64,000 nucleotides of DNA from Aquibacillus rhizosphaerae (GCF_030282825.1 NZ_JASTZU010000034.1:144144-208143); one strand, 5' to 3'. Shown: positions 36,693 to 45,447, numbered from the stretch's first letter. Made by a program: numbers and translations. The notes: generated by a model not told the origin, from the sequence alone.

Positions 36693-36727
36693 ACCGGGCA
36701 GTCGCTTTCTTCGGGCAACGCTTCAAC
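36693..36727 (-). repeat. Possible degenerate fragment of repeat B
   Basis: Read on the minus strand, GTTGAAGCGTTGCCCGAAGAAAGCGACTGCCCGG-like bases resemble the start of repeat B (GCTGAAGCCGTGCCC, then GTGGAAAGCGGAG). It lies in the leader of the DUF2243-ctaG transcript. The similarity is short, so this is a weak call. Confidence 0.35.
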
Positions 36728-36801
36728 TGTACAATCATCCTAACCAAAAGACTTCGATGATATGCATGAGATTCTTTTTATCATCAGATTTATTTTCAGA
36801 T

Positions 36802-36830
36802 TATATAAAGCATACACTTGAAATTGTCAA
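36802..36830 (-). promoter_or_regulatory. SigA-type promoter of the DUF2243-ctaG operon
   Basis: On the minus strand TTGACA (36830-36825) and TATATA (36807-36802) are separated by 17 bases; TATAAT overlaps two bases later. This gives a leader of about 210 bases. The rest of the 515-base gap to 37098 shows no gene. Confidence 0.65.
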
Positions 36831-37098
36831 TAAATTATAGAAACAAGTCAGGCATTACACTTGAGATTTTGAGGATATGTTTTTACCATTGTCTAATAAG
36901 AACTTATAGAATTCTAGTTTTTACTGCCAGCGATTAAGGTCGCATGGATAAAAACCATACTTATGTTAAAAGTCGCTTTTTGTTAGTCAGAAAACTATTA
37001 ATTCTACCAAATAAAAAGGAAATAGCTAGAAAAATGGAGAATATTTACTAAACAGGAATTATATTAACTTGTAGAATGATATAAATAGGAGGGATAAA

Positions 37099-38451
37099 AT
37101 GGTTCAAAATATAAAAGAAACAATTAAAAATACAAAAAAACACTTACGAAAACAAGCGTTGCATACTATTTTAGAGCAATTTGATCACCATGTAATGAGA
37201 CTAAGTAAAACAGATCGTCGAGCTAAATACGACAAGATGAAACAAAACCCTTATAGTTTCTTTCGAGGAAGTACGTATTTGTTTTATTATGATGTAACTA
37301 AAATCCCTTTTTCCCATCATACAGATGAAAATAAACCAACTTGGATTATGGGTGACCTCCATTTTGATAACTTTAGTGGCTTTCAAAATGAAAATCAGGA
37401 CATTGTATTTGATGTTGATGATTTTGATGAGGGATATGTAGGTTCCTATCTCTACGATGTCTTAAGAATGGTTGTCAGTATTCGGTTGTTGGCCAATCAA
37501 CAAGGCTTTATTGAAGAAGATCAGGATTCACTCGTTAAAACTTACTTGAAAACCTATTATAAACAGTTGAAAAAGTTCGCTGAAGGTGAAAAAAATCCAG
37601 TAACGACAAAGTACACAACTGACAATACCAAAGGTCCTATTAATAAAACATTAAAAAAGCTAGAGGAACGAAAAGCAAGCCATGAACTAGATAAACAAAC
37701 AACAGTAGATGAAAATGGTGAGAGAAAATTTAATAGAGAAAATACTAAATTAGGTGCTGTATCCAATAATGAGTATAGAGAAATTTGTAAGGTATGGAAT
37801 CAATACATTGAAAGTTTATCGGAAAAGACTTTTCAAGGAATTGATCATTACGTTATAAAAGATATTGTAAAGAAAAATGGAGCAGGAATTGGATCGACTG
37901 GTTTAAAAAGGTTTTATATTTTAATAGAAGGACAACATGATAATGAACACCACGACGATATCATATTGGAGGCTAAGGAAGCTCGAACTCCAGTACCTGG
38001 TTACTTTTGTCCTTATAACGAAGAATTTTGGAATACATTTAATCATCAAGGTAAACGAGTTATAACGACCCAGCAGGCAATGCATCACGAAGCTGATCCA
38101 TATTTGGGTTATTTTACGATGCAAAATCGGGAATTTTATGTACGAGAACGCTCGCCATATGAAAAAGATATAAAAGAAAAAGATCTACAGGAATTTAAAG
38201 ATGTAAAACAAACGATAAAGACAATGGCTAAAATATCTGCAAAGATACATGCGAGAGCTGACGAAGATATTAAGCACGGTTTATTAGATTATCATAGTGA
38301 GAAGGAAATACTAAAAGCAATTGGTGAAGATAAAGATGGTTTTAAAAAAGAAATGATTACTTGGTCAAAGTTTTATCAAGAACGAGTAGAAGAAGATTAT
38401 CTGTTATTTAATGAGTGGTTAGAAGAGTACTTCTATAAGAAGAAAAATTAG
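37099..38451 (+). CDS. DUF2252 family protein
   Basis: A 450-residue soluble protein with the kinase-like DUF2252 pattern: KYDKMKQNPYSFFRGSTYLF, WIMGDLHFDNFSGFQ, VFDVDDFDEGYVGSYLYDVLR and, late, HEADPYLGYF with YVRERSPYEKD. The GDxHxxN and DxDDFDE segments resemble the catalytic and metal-binding loops of aminoglycoside-phosphotransferase-like kinases. No substrate is known for the family. The middle part is highly charged (Lys/Glu-rich). AGGAGGG precedes ATG 37099 by seven bases. It is a single-gene unit. Confidence 0.9.
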   Translation: MVQNIKETIKNTKKHLRKQALHTILEQFDHHVMRLSKTDRRAKYDKMKQNPYSFFRGSTYLFYYDVTKIPFSHHTDENKPTWIMGDLHFDNFSGFQNENQDIVFDVDDFDEGYVGSYLYDVLRMVVSIRLLANQQGFIEEDQDSLVKTYLKTYYKQLKKFAEGEKNPVTTKYTTDNTKGPINKTLKKLEERKASHELDKQTTVDENGERKFNRENTKLGAVSNNEYREICKVWNQYIESLSEKTFQGIDHYVIKDIVKKNGAGIGSTGLKRFYILIEGQHDNEHHDDIILEAKEARTPVPGYFCPYNEEFWNTFNHQGKRVITTQQAMHHEADPYLGYFTMQNREFYVRERSPYEKDIKEKDLQEFKDVKQTIKTMAKISAKIHARADEDIKHGLLDYHSEKEILKAIGEDKDGFKKEMITWSKFYQERVEEDYLLFNEWLEEYFYKKKN

Positions 38452-38460
38452 TTTTTATTG

Positions 38461-38491
38461 AAAGCGTATAGACATAGTGTCTATACGCTTT
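38461..38491 (+). terminator. Hairpin after the DUF2252 gene
   Basis: A perfect 14-bp stem (38461-38474 with 38478-38491) with a TAG loop, ten bases after the stop. The T-run after it is weak, so it may act partly as an mRNA 3' end stabiliser. Confidence 0.6.
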
Positions 38492-38618
38492 GCTTAACTC
38501 GTAGTCTTTGAAAGATAACTTAATAGCTATCACTATTGTGTATAACTATAAAATACAAGGAGTTAAATCTTCAAAAATATCCATGATACAACCTGAACTC
38601 TATAATGAAATACAAAAA

Positions 38619-38655
38619 AGTTGCGTACTAGCCACAAGGGGCTATACGCAACTAT
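38619..38655 (-). terminator. Terminator hairpin of doxX 2
   Basis: AGTTGCGTA and TACGCAACT pair (with a smaller inner CTAGCC/GGCTA-like stem). Read on the minus strand the hairpin is followed by TTTTTTG. It adjoins the stop of the second doxX gene. Confidence 0.7.
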
Positions 38656-38656
38656 C

Positions 38657-39169
38657 TTAAACTTCTATCGGTGTTTTTGCTTCGGGACGTTCTTTTTTAA
38701 CTAGTTTACTTTTTAGAAAAGGAATAGCGTATCTATCTAAACCAAATTTACCAGCATTTGCTCCAGCAACAAGGACAAAGATACCTAATAGAATCATTTG
38801 ACCGTTTGTACTTACTGTTCCACTGAATATGAATGAGAAGTTCATAACCATTCCCATTAGTACTGCGAAGTTAGTGAAAAGCCCTAAAATTAAAGCAATC
38901 CCAATAAGTAGTTCTCCCCACATAACAAGGAAAGTGAAAAGACTGGCATTTGGTATAGCAACATTTTCTAAGAATACAGCCCACCAACCTTGAACTGCTG
39001 GATGTTCACCAGTAGATTTAGCAACGGCACCGTGTAAGAAACCAGTTGCATCAAAACCACCACCTGTAATTTTCCCCCAACCACCTGTAATCCATGTATA
39101 GCCTAAATAAATACGAATAATTGCTAATAAACCAGCTACAACATTATTTTTTCTTAAAAGTTCCAACAT
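38657..39169 (-). CDS. DoxX family membrane protein, paralogue 2
   Basis: A 170-residue four-helix protein nearly the same as the one at 31995-32507; differences cluster at the C-terminal tail (here FLKSKLVKKERPEAKTPIEV). The start follows the same logic: ATG 39169 lies nine bases from AGGAG. Retention of both genes plus both promoter architectures suggests a selective value, perhaps dose or slightly different induction. The expected role is detoxification or membrane redox stress, by analogy with MhqP and CatD; no catalytic residue is known for the family. Confidence 0.9.
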   Translation of the reverse strand: MLELLRKNNVVAGLLAIIRIYLGYTWITGGWGKITGGGFDATGFLHGAVAKSTGEHPAVQGWWAVFLENVAIPNASLFTFLVMWGELLIGIALILGLFTNFAVLMGMVMNFSFIFSGTVSTNGQMILLGIFVLVAGANAGKFGLDRYAIPFLKSKLVKKERPEAKTPIEV

Positions 39170-39195
39170 TTTCATCCACTCCTATATTTTATTTT

Positions 39196-39301
39196 GTTCA
39201 ACAATTCACATGTTTTATTTCAAGAATTCTTGTTTGTTTTCTATATTTAGATAATAACATGTTTAAAAAGTGTGGAAAACACAATTGCTCAACAATTCAC
39301 A
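39196..39301. promoter_or_regulatory. Promoter region of doxX 2, conserved with doxX 1
   Basis: It carries the same CAAGAATTCTTG palindrome (39221-39232), the same GTTCAAYAATTCACA motif (39196-39210) and a second slightly changed copy (GCTCAACAATTCACA, 39287-39301). The ATATTTAGATAATAACA block between them is also shared with doxX 1. Confidence 0.5.
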
Positions 39302-39348
39302 AATAAGAAACAAAGTTATGACAAGTTAGTGAAATCTATATATGTCTA

Positions 39349-39377
39349 TTGACATCAAAAAGATATAGAGTTTTATT
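39349..39377 (+). promoter_or_regulatory. Candidate promoter of the agmatine operon
   Basis: TTGACA at 39349-39354 and TTTATT at 39372-39377, with a 17-base spacer, lie about 90 bases before aguA. The -35 is perfect and the -10 is weak. Confidence 0.4.
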
Positions 39378-39465
39378 ATTTTAGATGAACATGATAAAAT
39401 AATATCCTGTTAAAGGATAAAGATAACAAGAAATATTCTATATTATAATAAAAGGTGAGAGAGAC

Positions 39466-40479
39466 ATGCATCCAATCGATTTTAAAATGCCCGCAGAATG
39501 GGAAAAACATAATAGAACATTAATAGCTTGGCCTGTGAAAGACTCGATGTGTTACCCAGAGGACTATGAGAAAGTAAGTAAAGGCTACATGGAAATTATT
39601 CAAGCAATTGCGGAATTTGAGCCAGTTACTGTAATTGTGAATACGTCTGATTTGGATAAAGTTACTATGCTATTTAAAGATACGAAAATTGAAGTGTTAG
39701 CAATTGAACACAACGATGCATGGCTTAGAGATAATGGACCAACCTTTATTACTAATCACAACGGTGATGTAGCAGCTATAAACTGGAGTTTTAATGCTTG
39801 GGGAGAAAAATATTCACCATGGGACTTAGATGATAAGGTTGCTCCAAAAATTTTAGAACGGTATGGTGTAAAACAATTTGATGCACCAATTATAATGGAG
39901 GGCGGTTCCATCCATGTTGATGGAGAGGGTACATTGATCACGACTGAAGAATGCTTGTTAAACCCTAATCGTAATCCTCATCTAAATAAGCACCAAATTG
40001 AAAAAAATTTAAAAGATTATTTGAACGTTGAAAAAATCATTTGGCTTAAATCCGGTCTAAGTGGCGACGAAACAGATGGACATGTCGATAATATTGCTTG
40101 TTTTGTTGAACCTGGTAAAGTAATGATGCAAATATGTAACGATCCTAACGACGACAATTATCTTATTACAAAAGAAAACTTAAGTATTTTAGATAATCTA
40201 ACTGACGCTAAAGGAAGAAAAATTGAAGTTATTCCTGTGCAACAACCTCCAAAAAGATATGATGGCGATCAGAGATTAACGTTAAGTTATTTAAACTTTT
40301 ATTTTGTGAATGGTGGGATTATTTTACCTGTATTTGGCGATGATGCCGAAGAAATGGATCACAAAGCAGAAAAGTTATTAGCGGAGATTTTTCCTGATCG
40401 ACGGATTCGTACTGTAGACGGGATGGCTATCATTCGCGAGGGTGGCAATGTGCATTGCACAACGCAACAGATGTTCTAA
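39466..40479 (+). CDS. aguA: Agmatine deiminase
   Basis: A 337-residue cytoplasmic enzyme that converts agmatine to N-carbamoylputrescine and ammonia. The guanidine-modifying fold signature is complete: DAWLRDNGPTF, MEGGSIHVDGEGT, SGDETDGHVDN and the catalytic Cys331 in REGGNVHCTTQQ. Substrate-binding Trp and Asp residues appear in the N-terminal AWP and NDAWLRD segments. AAGGTGAGAG precedes ATG 39466. aguB follows 29 bases later, so both steps from agmatine to putrescine are in one operon. The arginine decarboxylase that makes agmatine is not in the window. Confidence 0.96.
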   Translation: MHPIDFKMPAEWEKHNRTLIAWPVKDSMCYPEDYEKVSKGYMEIIQAIAEFEPVTVIVNTSDLDKVTMLFKDTKIEVLAIEHNDAWLRDNGPTFITNHNGDVAAINWSFNAWGEKYSPWDLDDKVAPKILERYGVKQFDAPIIMEGGSIHVDGEGTLITTEECLLNPNRNPHLNKHQIEKNLKDYLNVEKIIWLKSGLSGDETDGHVDNIACFVEPGKVMMQICNDPNDDNYLITKENLSILDNLTDAKGRKIEVIPVQQPPKRYDGDQRLTLSYLNFYFVNGGIILPVFGDDAEEMDHKAEKLLAEIFPDRRIRTVDGMAIIREGGNVHCTTQQMF

Positions 40480-40508
40480 CTACCTAATAAAGAAACGAGG
40501 TTATATGT

Positions 40509-41384
40509 ATGAGAAAAGTAAAAGTCGCAGCGACACAGATGAGCTGTTCAAACGATATAGAAGAAAATATAGCTAAAGCGGATTCCGTAGTAAAAGAAGC
40601 TGCTGCACAAGGTGCAAATATTATCTTATTACAAGAATTATTTGAAACACCATATTTCTGTCAAAAGGAAAAAGCAGACTATTATGGACATGCGACAGAA
40701 TTAGAAAATAATAAAGCGGTTATTCACTTTAAAGCATTGGCAAAAGAATTACAGGTTGTATTGCCGATTAGTTTCTACGAGAAAAAGAATAATGCTAGAT
40801 ATAATTCGCTTGCTGTCATTGATGCTGATGGTGAAGTGTTGGGTAAATACCGCAAGAGTCATATTCCTGATGGCCCAGGTTATGAGGAGAAATTTTACTT
40901 TAATCCAGGTGATACTGGCTTCAAAGTCTGGGACACAAAATTCGGGAAAATTGGCGTAGGAATTTGTTGGGATCAATGGTATCCAGAAGCAGCCAGGTGC
41001 ATGGCTTTAATGGGAGCGGAAATTCTCTTATATCCAACTGCAATTGGTTCGGAACCGCAAGATACATCAATAGATTCAAAAGATCACTGGCAAACGTGTA
41101 TGCTTGGTCATGCTGCAGCCAATTTAATGCCTGTCATTGCCTCTAACAGGATTGGTGTTGAGGAGGATGAGGATTCTAAGATTACTTTCTATGGTTCATC
41201 GTTTATTGCAGGAGCCCAAGGAAACAAGATTACTGAAGCAGGCCGTGAAGAACAGGCTGTCATTATGGCGGAATTCGATTTAGAAGAATTAGATACACAA
41301 CGAATTGAATGGGGTATTTTTAGAGATCGCCGTCCTGACCTATATAAAGTTATTACAACATATGATGGAAGTACAATCGTATAA
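40509..41384 (+). CDS. aguB: N-carbamoylputrescine amidase
   Basis: A 291-residue nitrilase-superfamily enzyme that hydrolyses N-carbamoylputrescine to putrescine, CO2 and ammonia. The catalytic triad is visible: Glu43 in LLQELFET, Lys in GKYRKSHIPDG near 120, and Cys153 in GVGICWDQWYPE. The ELFETPYFCQ and DGPGYEEKFYFNPG segments are typical of the AguB subgroup. An AACGAGG site lies eight bases before ATG 40509. The operon ends with a strong terminator 62 bases downstream. Confidence 0.95.
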   Translation: MRKVKVAATQMSCSNDIEENIAKADSVVKEAAAQGANIILLQELFETPYFCQKEKADYYGHATELENNKAVIHFKALAKELQVVLPISFYEKKNNARYNSLAVIDADGEVLGKYRKSHIPDGPGYEEKFYFNPGDTGFKVWDTKFGKIGVGICWDQWYPEAARCMALMGAEILLYPTAIGSEPQDTSIDSKDHWQTCMLGHAAANLMPVIASNRIGVEEDEDSKITFYGSSFIAGAQGNKITEAGREEQAVIMAEFDLEELDTQRIEWGIFRDRRPDLYKVITTYDGSTIV

Positions 41385-41445
41385 TCGTATTTTATTATTC
41401 AGTTAATACAAAAGTTTCATAAATAAAAACTCACCGCCACACTAC

Positions 41446-41480
41446 AAAAGCTTAGAGATACTATTCTCTAAGCTTTTTTT
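41446..41480 (+). terminator. Terminator of the aguA-aguB operon
   Basis: A 13-bp perfect stem (41446-41458 with 41465-41477), 6-base loop, followed by TTT and an AT-rich tail. Confidence 0.9.
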
Positions 41481-41487
41481 AGCATAG

Positions 41488-41641
41488 AAGGAAATTATAG
41501 ATTTAGTGCCCTGTGTTTAACTGACTATTACATGCGCCACGTCCAGCTATAGCGCCTAGCCAAAACAACCATCTATGTGGTGTTCTTTACCTTTGTCTTA
41601 ATTGGCCTAGGGTGAGCATGGCCCTTGCGCTTTTATTCATA
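41488..41641 (+). repeat. Dispersed Bacillaceae-type repeat A, copy 2
   Basis: The blocks match the copy at 7717: GGAAATTATAGATTTAGTG, GCCACGTCCAGCTATAGCGC, CATCTATGTGGTG, GGCCTAGGGTGAGC and TTGCGCTTTTATTC. Like that copy, it directly follows a terminator. The 318 bases from here to the next gene show no reading frame; they hold the RNase J leader. Confidence 0.8.
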
Positions 41642-41959
41642 TTAGTATTTTTTATCCATAGTCTATGCAGGGAAAACAAGTTTTACTTAAAAATAGGCAT
41701 AAACTAAATTCACTTAGACCAAACAACTAAAAAAAAGCATCAACAAGGAGTTAGTATCCTCAAATGATTTTGCTAGTATAGTACAAAAATTGTTCCAGTG
41801 TATTAAGAAAGAATCATTAGGAAACAACAAAACAAAAGGGTGTAAATAAGTATAAATGTAAATGGAACTTATTTTAATAGTAAACCTAAACATACCTTAT
41901 AAACATACATAAAAAGGGTATGATAAGAATAGTTCATCTTAATTTTGGGAGGGTTTTAT

Positions 41960-43633
41960 TTGAATACTAAAGAAAATACGTTATCGGTTTTTGCTTTAGG
42001 CGGCTTGCATGAAATCGGTAAAAATATGTATGCAATCGAATATAAAGACGATATTTTATTAATTGATTGTGGAAATAAATTTCCAGATGAAAGTTTATTA
42101 GGCATTGATTTAATTATTCCTGATGTTACTTATTTAATAGAAAATAAAGAGAGAGTGAAAGCACTCATTGTTACACATGGTCATGAAGATCATATTGGTG
42201 GGATTCCATTTTTTCTGAAAAAGTTGAACGTTCCTGTCTATGCAACGCGCTTTACGTTAGGTTTAATTGAACTGAAGTTAAAAGAGCACAGAATCCTTAG
42301 AGAAACGGAACTAATTGAAATTGACTCAAATTCCAATCTAACCTTTAAAGAGATTATGGTTAATTTTTTTAAAGTGACCCACAGCATTCCTGATTGTCTG
42401 GGGATTGTTTTTCATACGCCAGAAGGAAAAGTTGTACATACGGGCGACTTTAAATTTGATTTGACTCCAGCAAATGACGAACATTCAGATATTCATAAAA
42501 TGGCTGAAATCGGTAGAGATGGTGTATTGTTGTTGTTATCTGAGAGCACCAATGCAGAACGTCCAGGTGCGACACCATCTGAAAAAATGGTTGGAGAACA
42601 TGTGGAAGAAGCATTCATCAAAGCGAAACGAAGAGTGATTCTGTCAACTTTTGCTTCCAATATTAACCGCGTCCAGCAAGTGGTGGTTGCTGCACAAAAA
42701 ACCAATCGTAAACTCGCTTTACTTGGAAGAAGTATGGTCAATGTTGTACAAGTAGCTATGGAACGGGGATATTTAGATGTACCAGAAGACATGTTGATTG
42801 ACCAAGATCAGATCAATGACTTTGATCCAGAAAGAATAGCTATCCTTTGTACCGGTAGTCAAGGGGAAGTAATGGCTGCACTCTCACGTCTATCAACAGG
42901 AAACTTTAGAGGTGTTGAGATCTTAAAAGGAGATACGGTTATTTTTGCCGCAGGACCAATCCCTGGAAATGAAAAGAATGTCTCAAGGATTGTCGACAAC
43001 TTATTTTCTCTTGGTGCTAATGTGATATATGGTTCAGGAAGTACTTCAGGTATGCATGTTTCCGGACATGGCTATCAAGAGGATTTAAAGTTAATGCTTA
43101 CGCTAATGCGTCCAAAGTACTTTATTCCTATTCACGGAGAATATCGTATGCTTCACCAGCACCGATCGCTAGCGGAATCTGTTGGTGTAGAACATGAGAA
43201 TACGTTTATCATAAATAATGGTGAAGTTGTCGACATAGAAGATGGATCTGCTCGCCAAACTCGAAAAATACCAACAGGAAATACGTATATAGATGGAATC
43301 AGTATTGGTGATGTTGGAGAGATTGTTTTGCGTGACCGGAAACAACTTTCCGAAGACGGAATGCTTATCACTATTTTAACAATGAGTAAAACAGAAAGAA
43401 AATTAGTCTCTGGTCCTGACACCATTTCTCGAGGATTTGTTTACGTTAGAGACTCAGAAGAGCTTCTAAGAGACGTGAATCGAATCATTACACGAACAGT
43501 AAGTGATTCGAAAAGTGGAAATAAAAATCAATGGAGTATTATCAAACAAGAAGTAAAAAAATCCGTTGGACAATATTTGTTTAAACAAACCAAGAAAAAA
43601 CCGATGATATTACCGATTATTATTGAGGTTTAA
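41960..43633 (+). CDS. Ribonuclease J
   Basis: A 557-residue metallo-beta-lactamase / beta-CASP nuclease with both endonuclease and 5'-exonuclease activity in the family. Motifs: FALGGLHEIGKNMYA, zinc site THGHEDHIGG, VHTGDFKFD, FASNINRVQQV and PIHGEYRML. The C-terminal domain ends KKPMILPIIIEV. It resembles RNase J1 most, but the N-terminal half differs enough that it may be a third paralogue, so no letter is assigned. TTG 41960 follows GGGAGGG by six bases; a TTG five codons earlier overlaps the ribosome site. It is a single-gene unit with its own terminator. Confidence 0.93.
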   Translation: MNTKENTLSVFALGGLHEIGKNMYAIEYKDDILLIDCGNKFPDESLLGIDLIIPDVTYLIENKERVKALIVTHGHEDHIGGIPFFLKKLNVPVYATRFTLGLIELKLKEHRILRETELIEIDSNSNLTFKEIMVNFFKVTHSIPDCLGIVFHTPEGKVVHTGDFKFDLTPANDEHSDIHKMAEIGRDGVLLLLSESTNAERPGATPSEKMVGEHVEEAFIKAKRRVILSTFASNINRVQQVVVAAQKTNRKLALLGRSMVNVVQVAMERGYLDVPEDMLIDQDQINDFDPERIAILCTGSQGEVMAALSRLSTGNFRGVEILKGDTVIFAAGPIPGNEKNVSRIVDNLFSLGANVIYGSGSTSGMHVSGHGYQEDLKLMLTLMRPKYFIPIHGEYRMLHQHRSLAESVGVEHENTFIINNGEVVDIEDGSARQTRKIPTGNTYIDGISIGDVGEIVLRDRKQLSEDGMLITILTMSKTERKLVSGPDTISRGFVYVRDSEELLRDVNRIITRTVSDSKSGNKNQWSIIKQEVKKSVGQYLFKQTKKKPMILPIIIEV

Positions 43634-43640
43634 AAAATGA

Positions 43641-43675
43641 GTTCAACATTTCTAAAATGTTGAACTTCATTTTTG
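43641..43675 (+). terminator. Terminator of the RNase J gene
   Basis: An 11-bp perfect stem (43641-43651 with 43655-43665), CTA loop, then TTCATTTTTG. Confidence 0.85.
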
Positions 43676-43799
43676 TTTATTAAAAAAAGAAATGATAAGC
43701 CCGTCTAAATTTATTGCAAATTATTGGTATCTTTCTAGTTTACTATATACAATAAAGGAGCATACCAATTAGAAATAATGTATAGAGGAGGGTCTAATC

Positions 43800-44621
43800 A
43801 TGGAGGACTTTAGTTTTGAGGAAGTATTTAAATTAAATGATTTTTTTGAAAAGAATGGACAGCTATTTGAAGACACTTTATTAACAGAAGCAGTCGAAGT
43901 GAAAGATAAAATAAATGAAATTTTAACAGTAGGGAATATTGATTTAGTAAACAACGCACATCGATTGGTTGTTTACATTATTGAAGGAAGAGAAAAAGAA
44001 CTTGAGGACTTTGCTACATATGAAGGAATTGCTTGGGCAACACAATCAATTAACTTATCATTTAAATTAGAATGGGTACAAGCCATACGAAGAACCATGT
44101 GGGATTTTATCCAACAATACCAAAAACTATCAAACAAAATGAGTGTAGAGAACTTATTTGAACTAGAACACGAAATTAATAGTCGAGTAGATGCTTTTTT
44201 TAATGCTTTTTTTGTTAGTTATTCTACTTATAAAGATGCGTTAATCAAAGAACAAAAAGAATTAGTTGAAGATTTATCTGTTCCCATCATTCCGATTAAT
44301 TCTTTTATATCAATCTTGCCGTTAATAGGTTCCATTGATGCGGAGCGAGTTATTATTCTCGAAGAAAAAGTTCTAACAGAAGTAGGAAATAATCATATTG
44401 AAACATTAATTATAGATCTTTCTGGAATTGCAGATATGAAGAGTGACGAAATAAGTGGGTTAATAAAAATGCTCGATGGAATATCTATGATGGGTTGTAC
44501 ATCAGTAATTACGGGCTTAAGAAAAGAAATTGCAAGGAAAATCACAGAATTAGGAATTTCCTTTGATAAAAATACGAAGACAATTGGAACATTACAACAA
44601 GCATTATATAATTACATATAA
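43800..44621 (+). CDS. RsbR-like STAS domain protein
   Basis: A 273-residue soluble protein. Residues about 1-155 form an all-helical, globin-like sensory domain. Residues about 160-273 form a STAS domain (IPINSFISILPLIGSID, TLIIDLSGIADMKSDEISGLI, CTSVITGLRKEIARKI). This two-part plan is that of the RsbR co-antagonists that build stressosomes controlling SigB. In RsbR the first phosphorylated Thr follows the LSG-IDT loop; here that loop reads ADMKSDE, so the site may be Ser or lost. AGAGGAGGG precedes ATG 43800. No rsbS or rsbT is nearby. Confidence 0.82.
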   Translation: MEDFSFEEVFKLNDFFEKNGQLFEDTLLTEAVEVKDKINEILTVGNIDLVNNAHRLVVYIIEGREKELEDFATYEGIAWATQSINLSFKLEWVQAIRRTMWDFIQQYQKLSNKMSVENLFELEHEINSRVDAFFNAFFVSYSTYKDALIKEQKELVEDLSVPIIPINSFISILPLIGSIDAERVIILEEKVLTEVGNNHIETLIIDLSGIADMKSDEISGLIKMLDGISMMGCTSVITGLRKEIARKITELGISFDKNTKTIGTLQQALYNYI

Positions 44622-44626
44622 ATCAA

Positions 44627-44683
44627 TTCAACTAAAAACAGAAGCGTGCAGCTAATAACTATTGGCTTCTGTTTTTAGTTGAA
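44627..44683. terminator. Bidirectional terminator hairpin
   Basis: A 19-bp perfect stem (44627-44645 with 44665-44683) around a 19-base loop. The arms hold the A- and T-runs. It lies between convergent genes. Confidence 0.75.
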
Positions 44684-44757
44684 CTATATTTATTAACTAT
44701 CTAGGTTTAATGTGAAGAACTCAGTAAAGTACCAATCTGGTATTGTTGAATACACGT

Positions 44758-45447
44758 CTATTTATGGGCTTTTCTCATTTTTTCTAATTCGGCTTCTGTT
44801 TTTTTGTTTGATATGTTGTATTCTCTTAGCATGCGTAACAAATCATCTCGGTTAATTAGTTTTACTTGGTTTCTATTTGCGAGCTCAGTCGCAGGCTCAG
44901 TAAAATATTGGTTTGTTACTAGCCACTTATTGTTTGCTTTATAAAACCCTGCCGCATCAACAACATCATTAATTACAGTAACGTCTATATTGTCTGAATG
45001 AAGCTTGGCTAAAACTACTACTTTATCATTACCCCTTCTTAAAAATAAGTTAGCTCCACAATGTTCAGTCTTAGACGTGCGATTAACGTAATATCCTTTT
45101 TGCTCAAATAAGTGATAAAATAACTCTTCGAATTCAATTTCGTCCATTTGATCAATTTCATGGATAAGAGAATGTTTTTCTTGATGAGATTTTCCTTTAA
45201 CGTATTGGTTTACTTTTTTTGCTAACTTATCCTTGTACGTTAAATACGTAAAAAATACCGCTGAAGCCGTAAAAAAGGCTATCGAAAAGGAAGGTAGTAA
45301 TAATGTACTTGGAGGTACAGACATGACGATAGCTAATACGATTATATTCGTAATGGCTAAAAATTTTGCTTGATCGCTATAATTCCAATATAAAAAGCTA
45401 TTAACTTTTCTCAACTGTTTAAGGTAATATTTAAAAATATTAAACAC
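44758..45447 (-). CDS. Membrane-anchored Mrr-like restriction endonuclease domain protein
   Basis: A 229-residue protein with two N-terminal membrane helices (about 28-45 and 50-68), then a soluble domain with the Mrr/PD-(D/E)xK pattern: MDEIEFEELFYHLFEQKGYYV, GANLFLRRGNDKVVVLAKLH, VTVINDVVDAAGFY, KWLVTNQYFTEPA and KLINRDDLLRML. The usual GADL acid is Asn here (GANL) and the QxK strand reads LAK, so nuclease activity is uncertain. Similar membrane-Mrr proteins are widespread and of unknown role. The start is doubtful: GTG 45447 has only a weak ribosome site, and AGTAGGTG sits at the proposed start itself. Confidence 0.75.
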   Translation of the reverse strand: MFNIFKYYLKQLRKVNSFLYWNYSDQAKFLAITNIIVLAIVMSVPPSTLLLPSFSIAFFTASAVFFTYLTYKDKLAKKVNQYVKGKSHQEKHSLIHEIDQMDEIEFEELFYHLFEQKGYYVNRTSKTEHCGANLFLRRGNDKVVVLAKLHSDNIDVTVINDVVDAAGFYKANNKWLVTNQYFTEPATELANRNQVKLINRDDLLRMLREYNISNKKTEAELEKMRKAHK

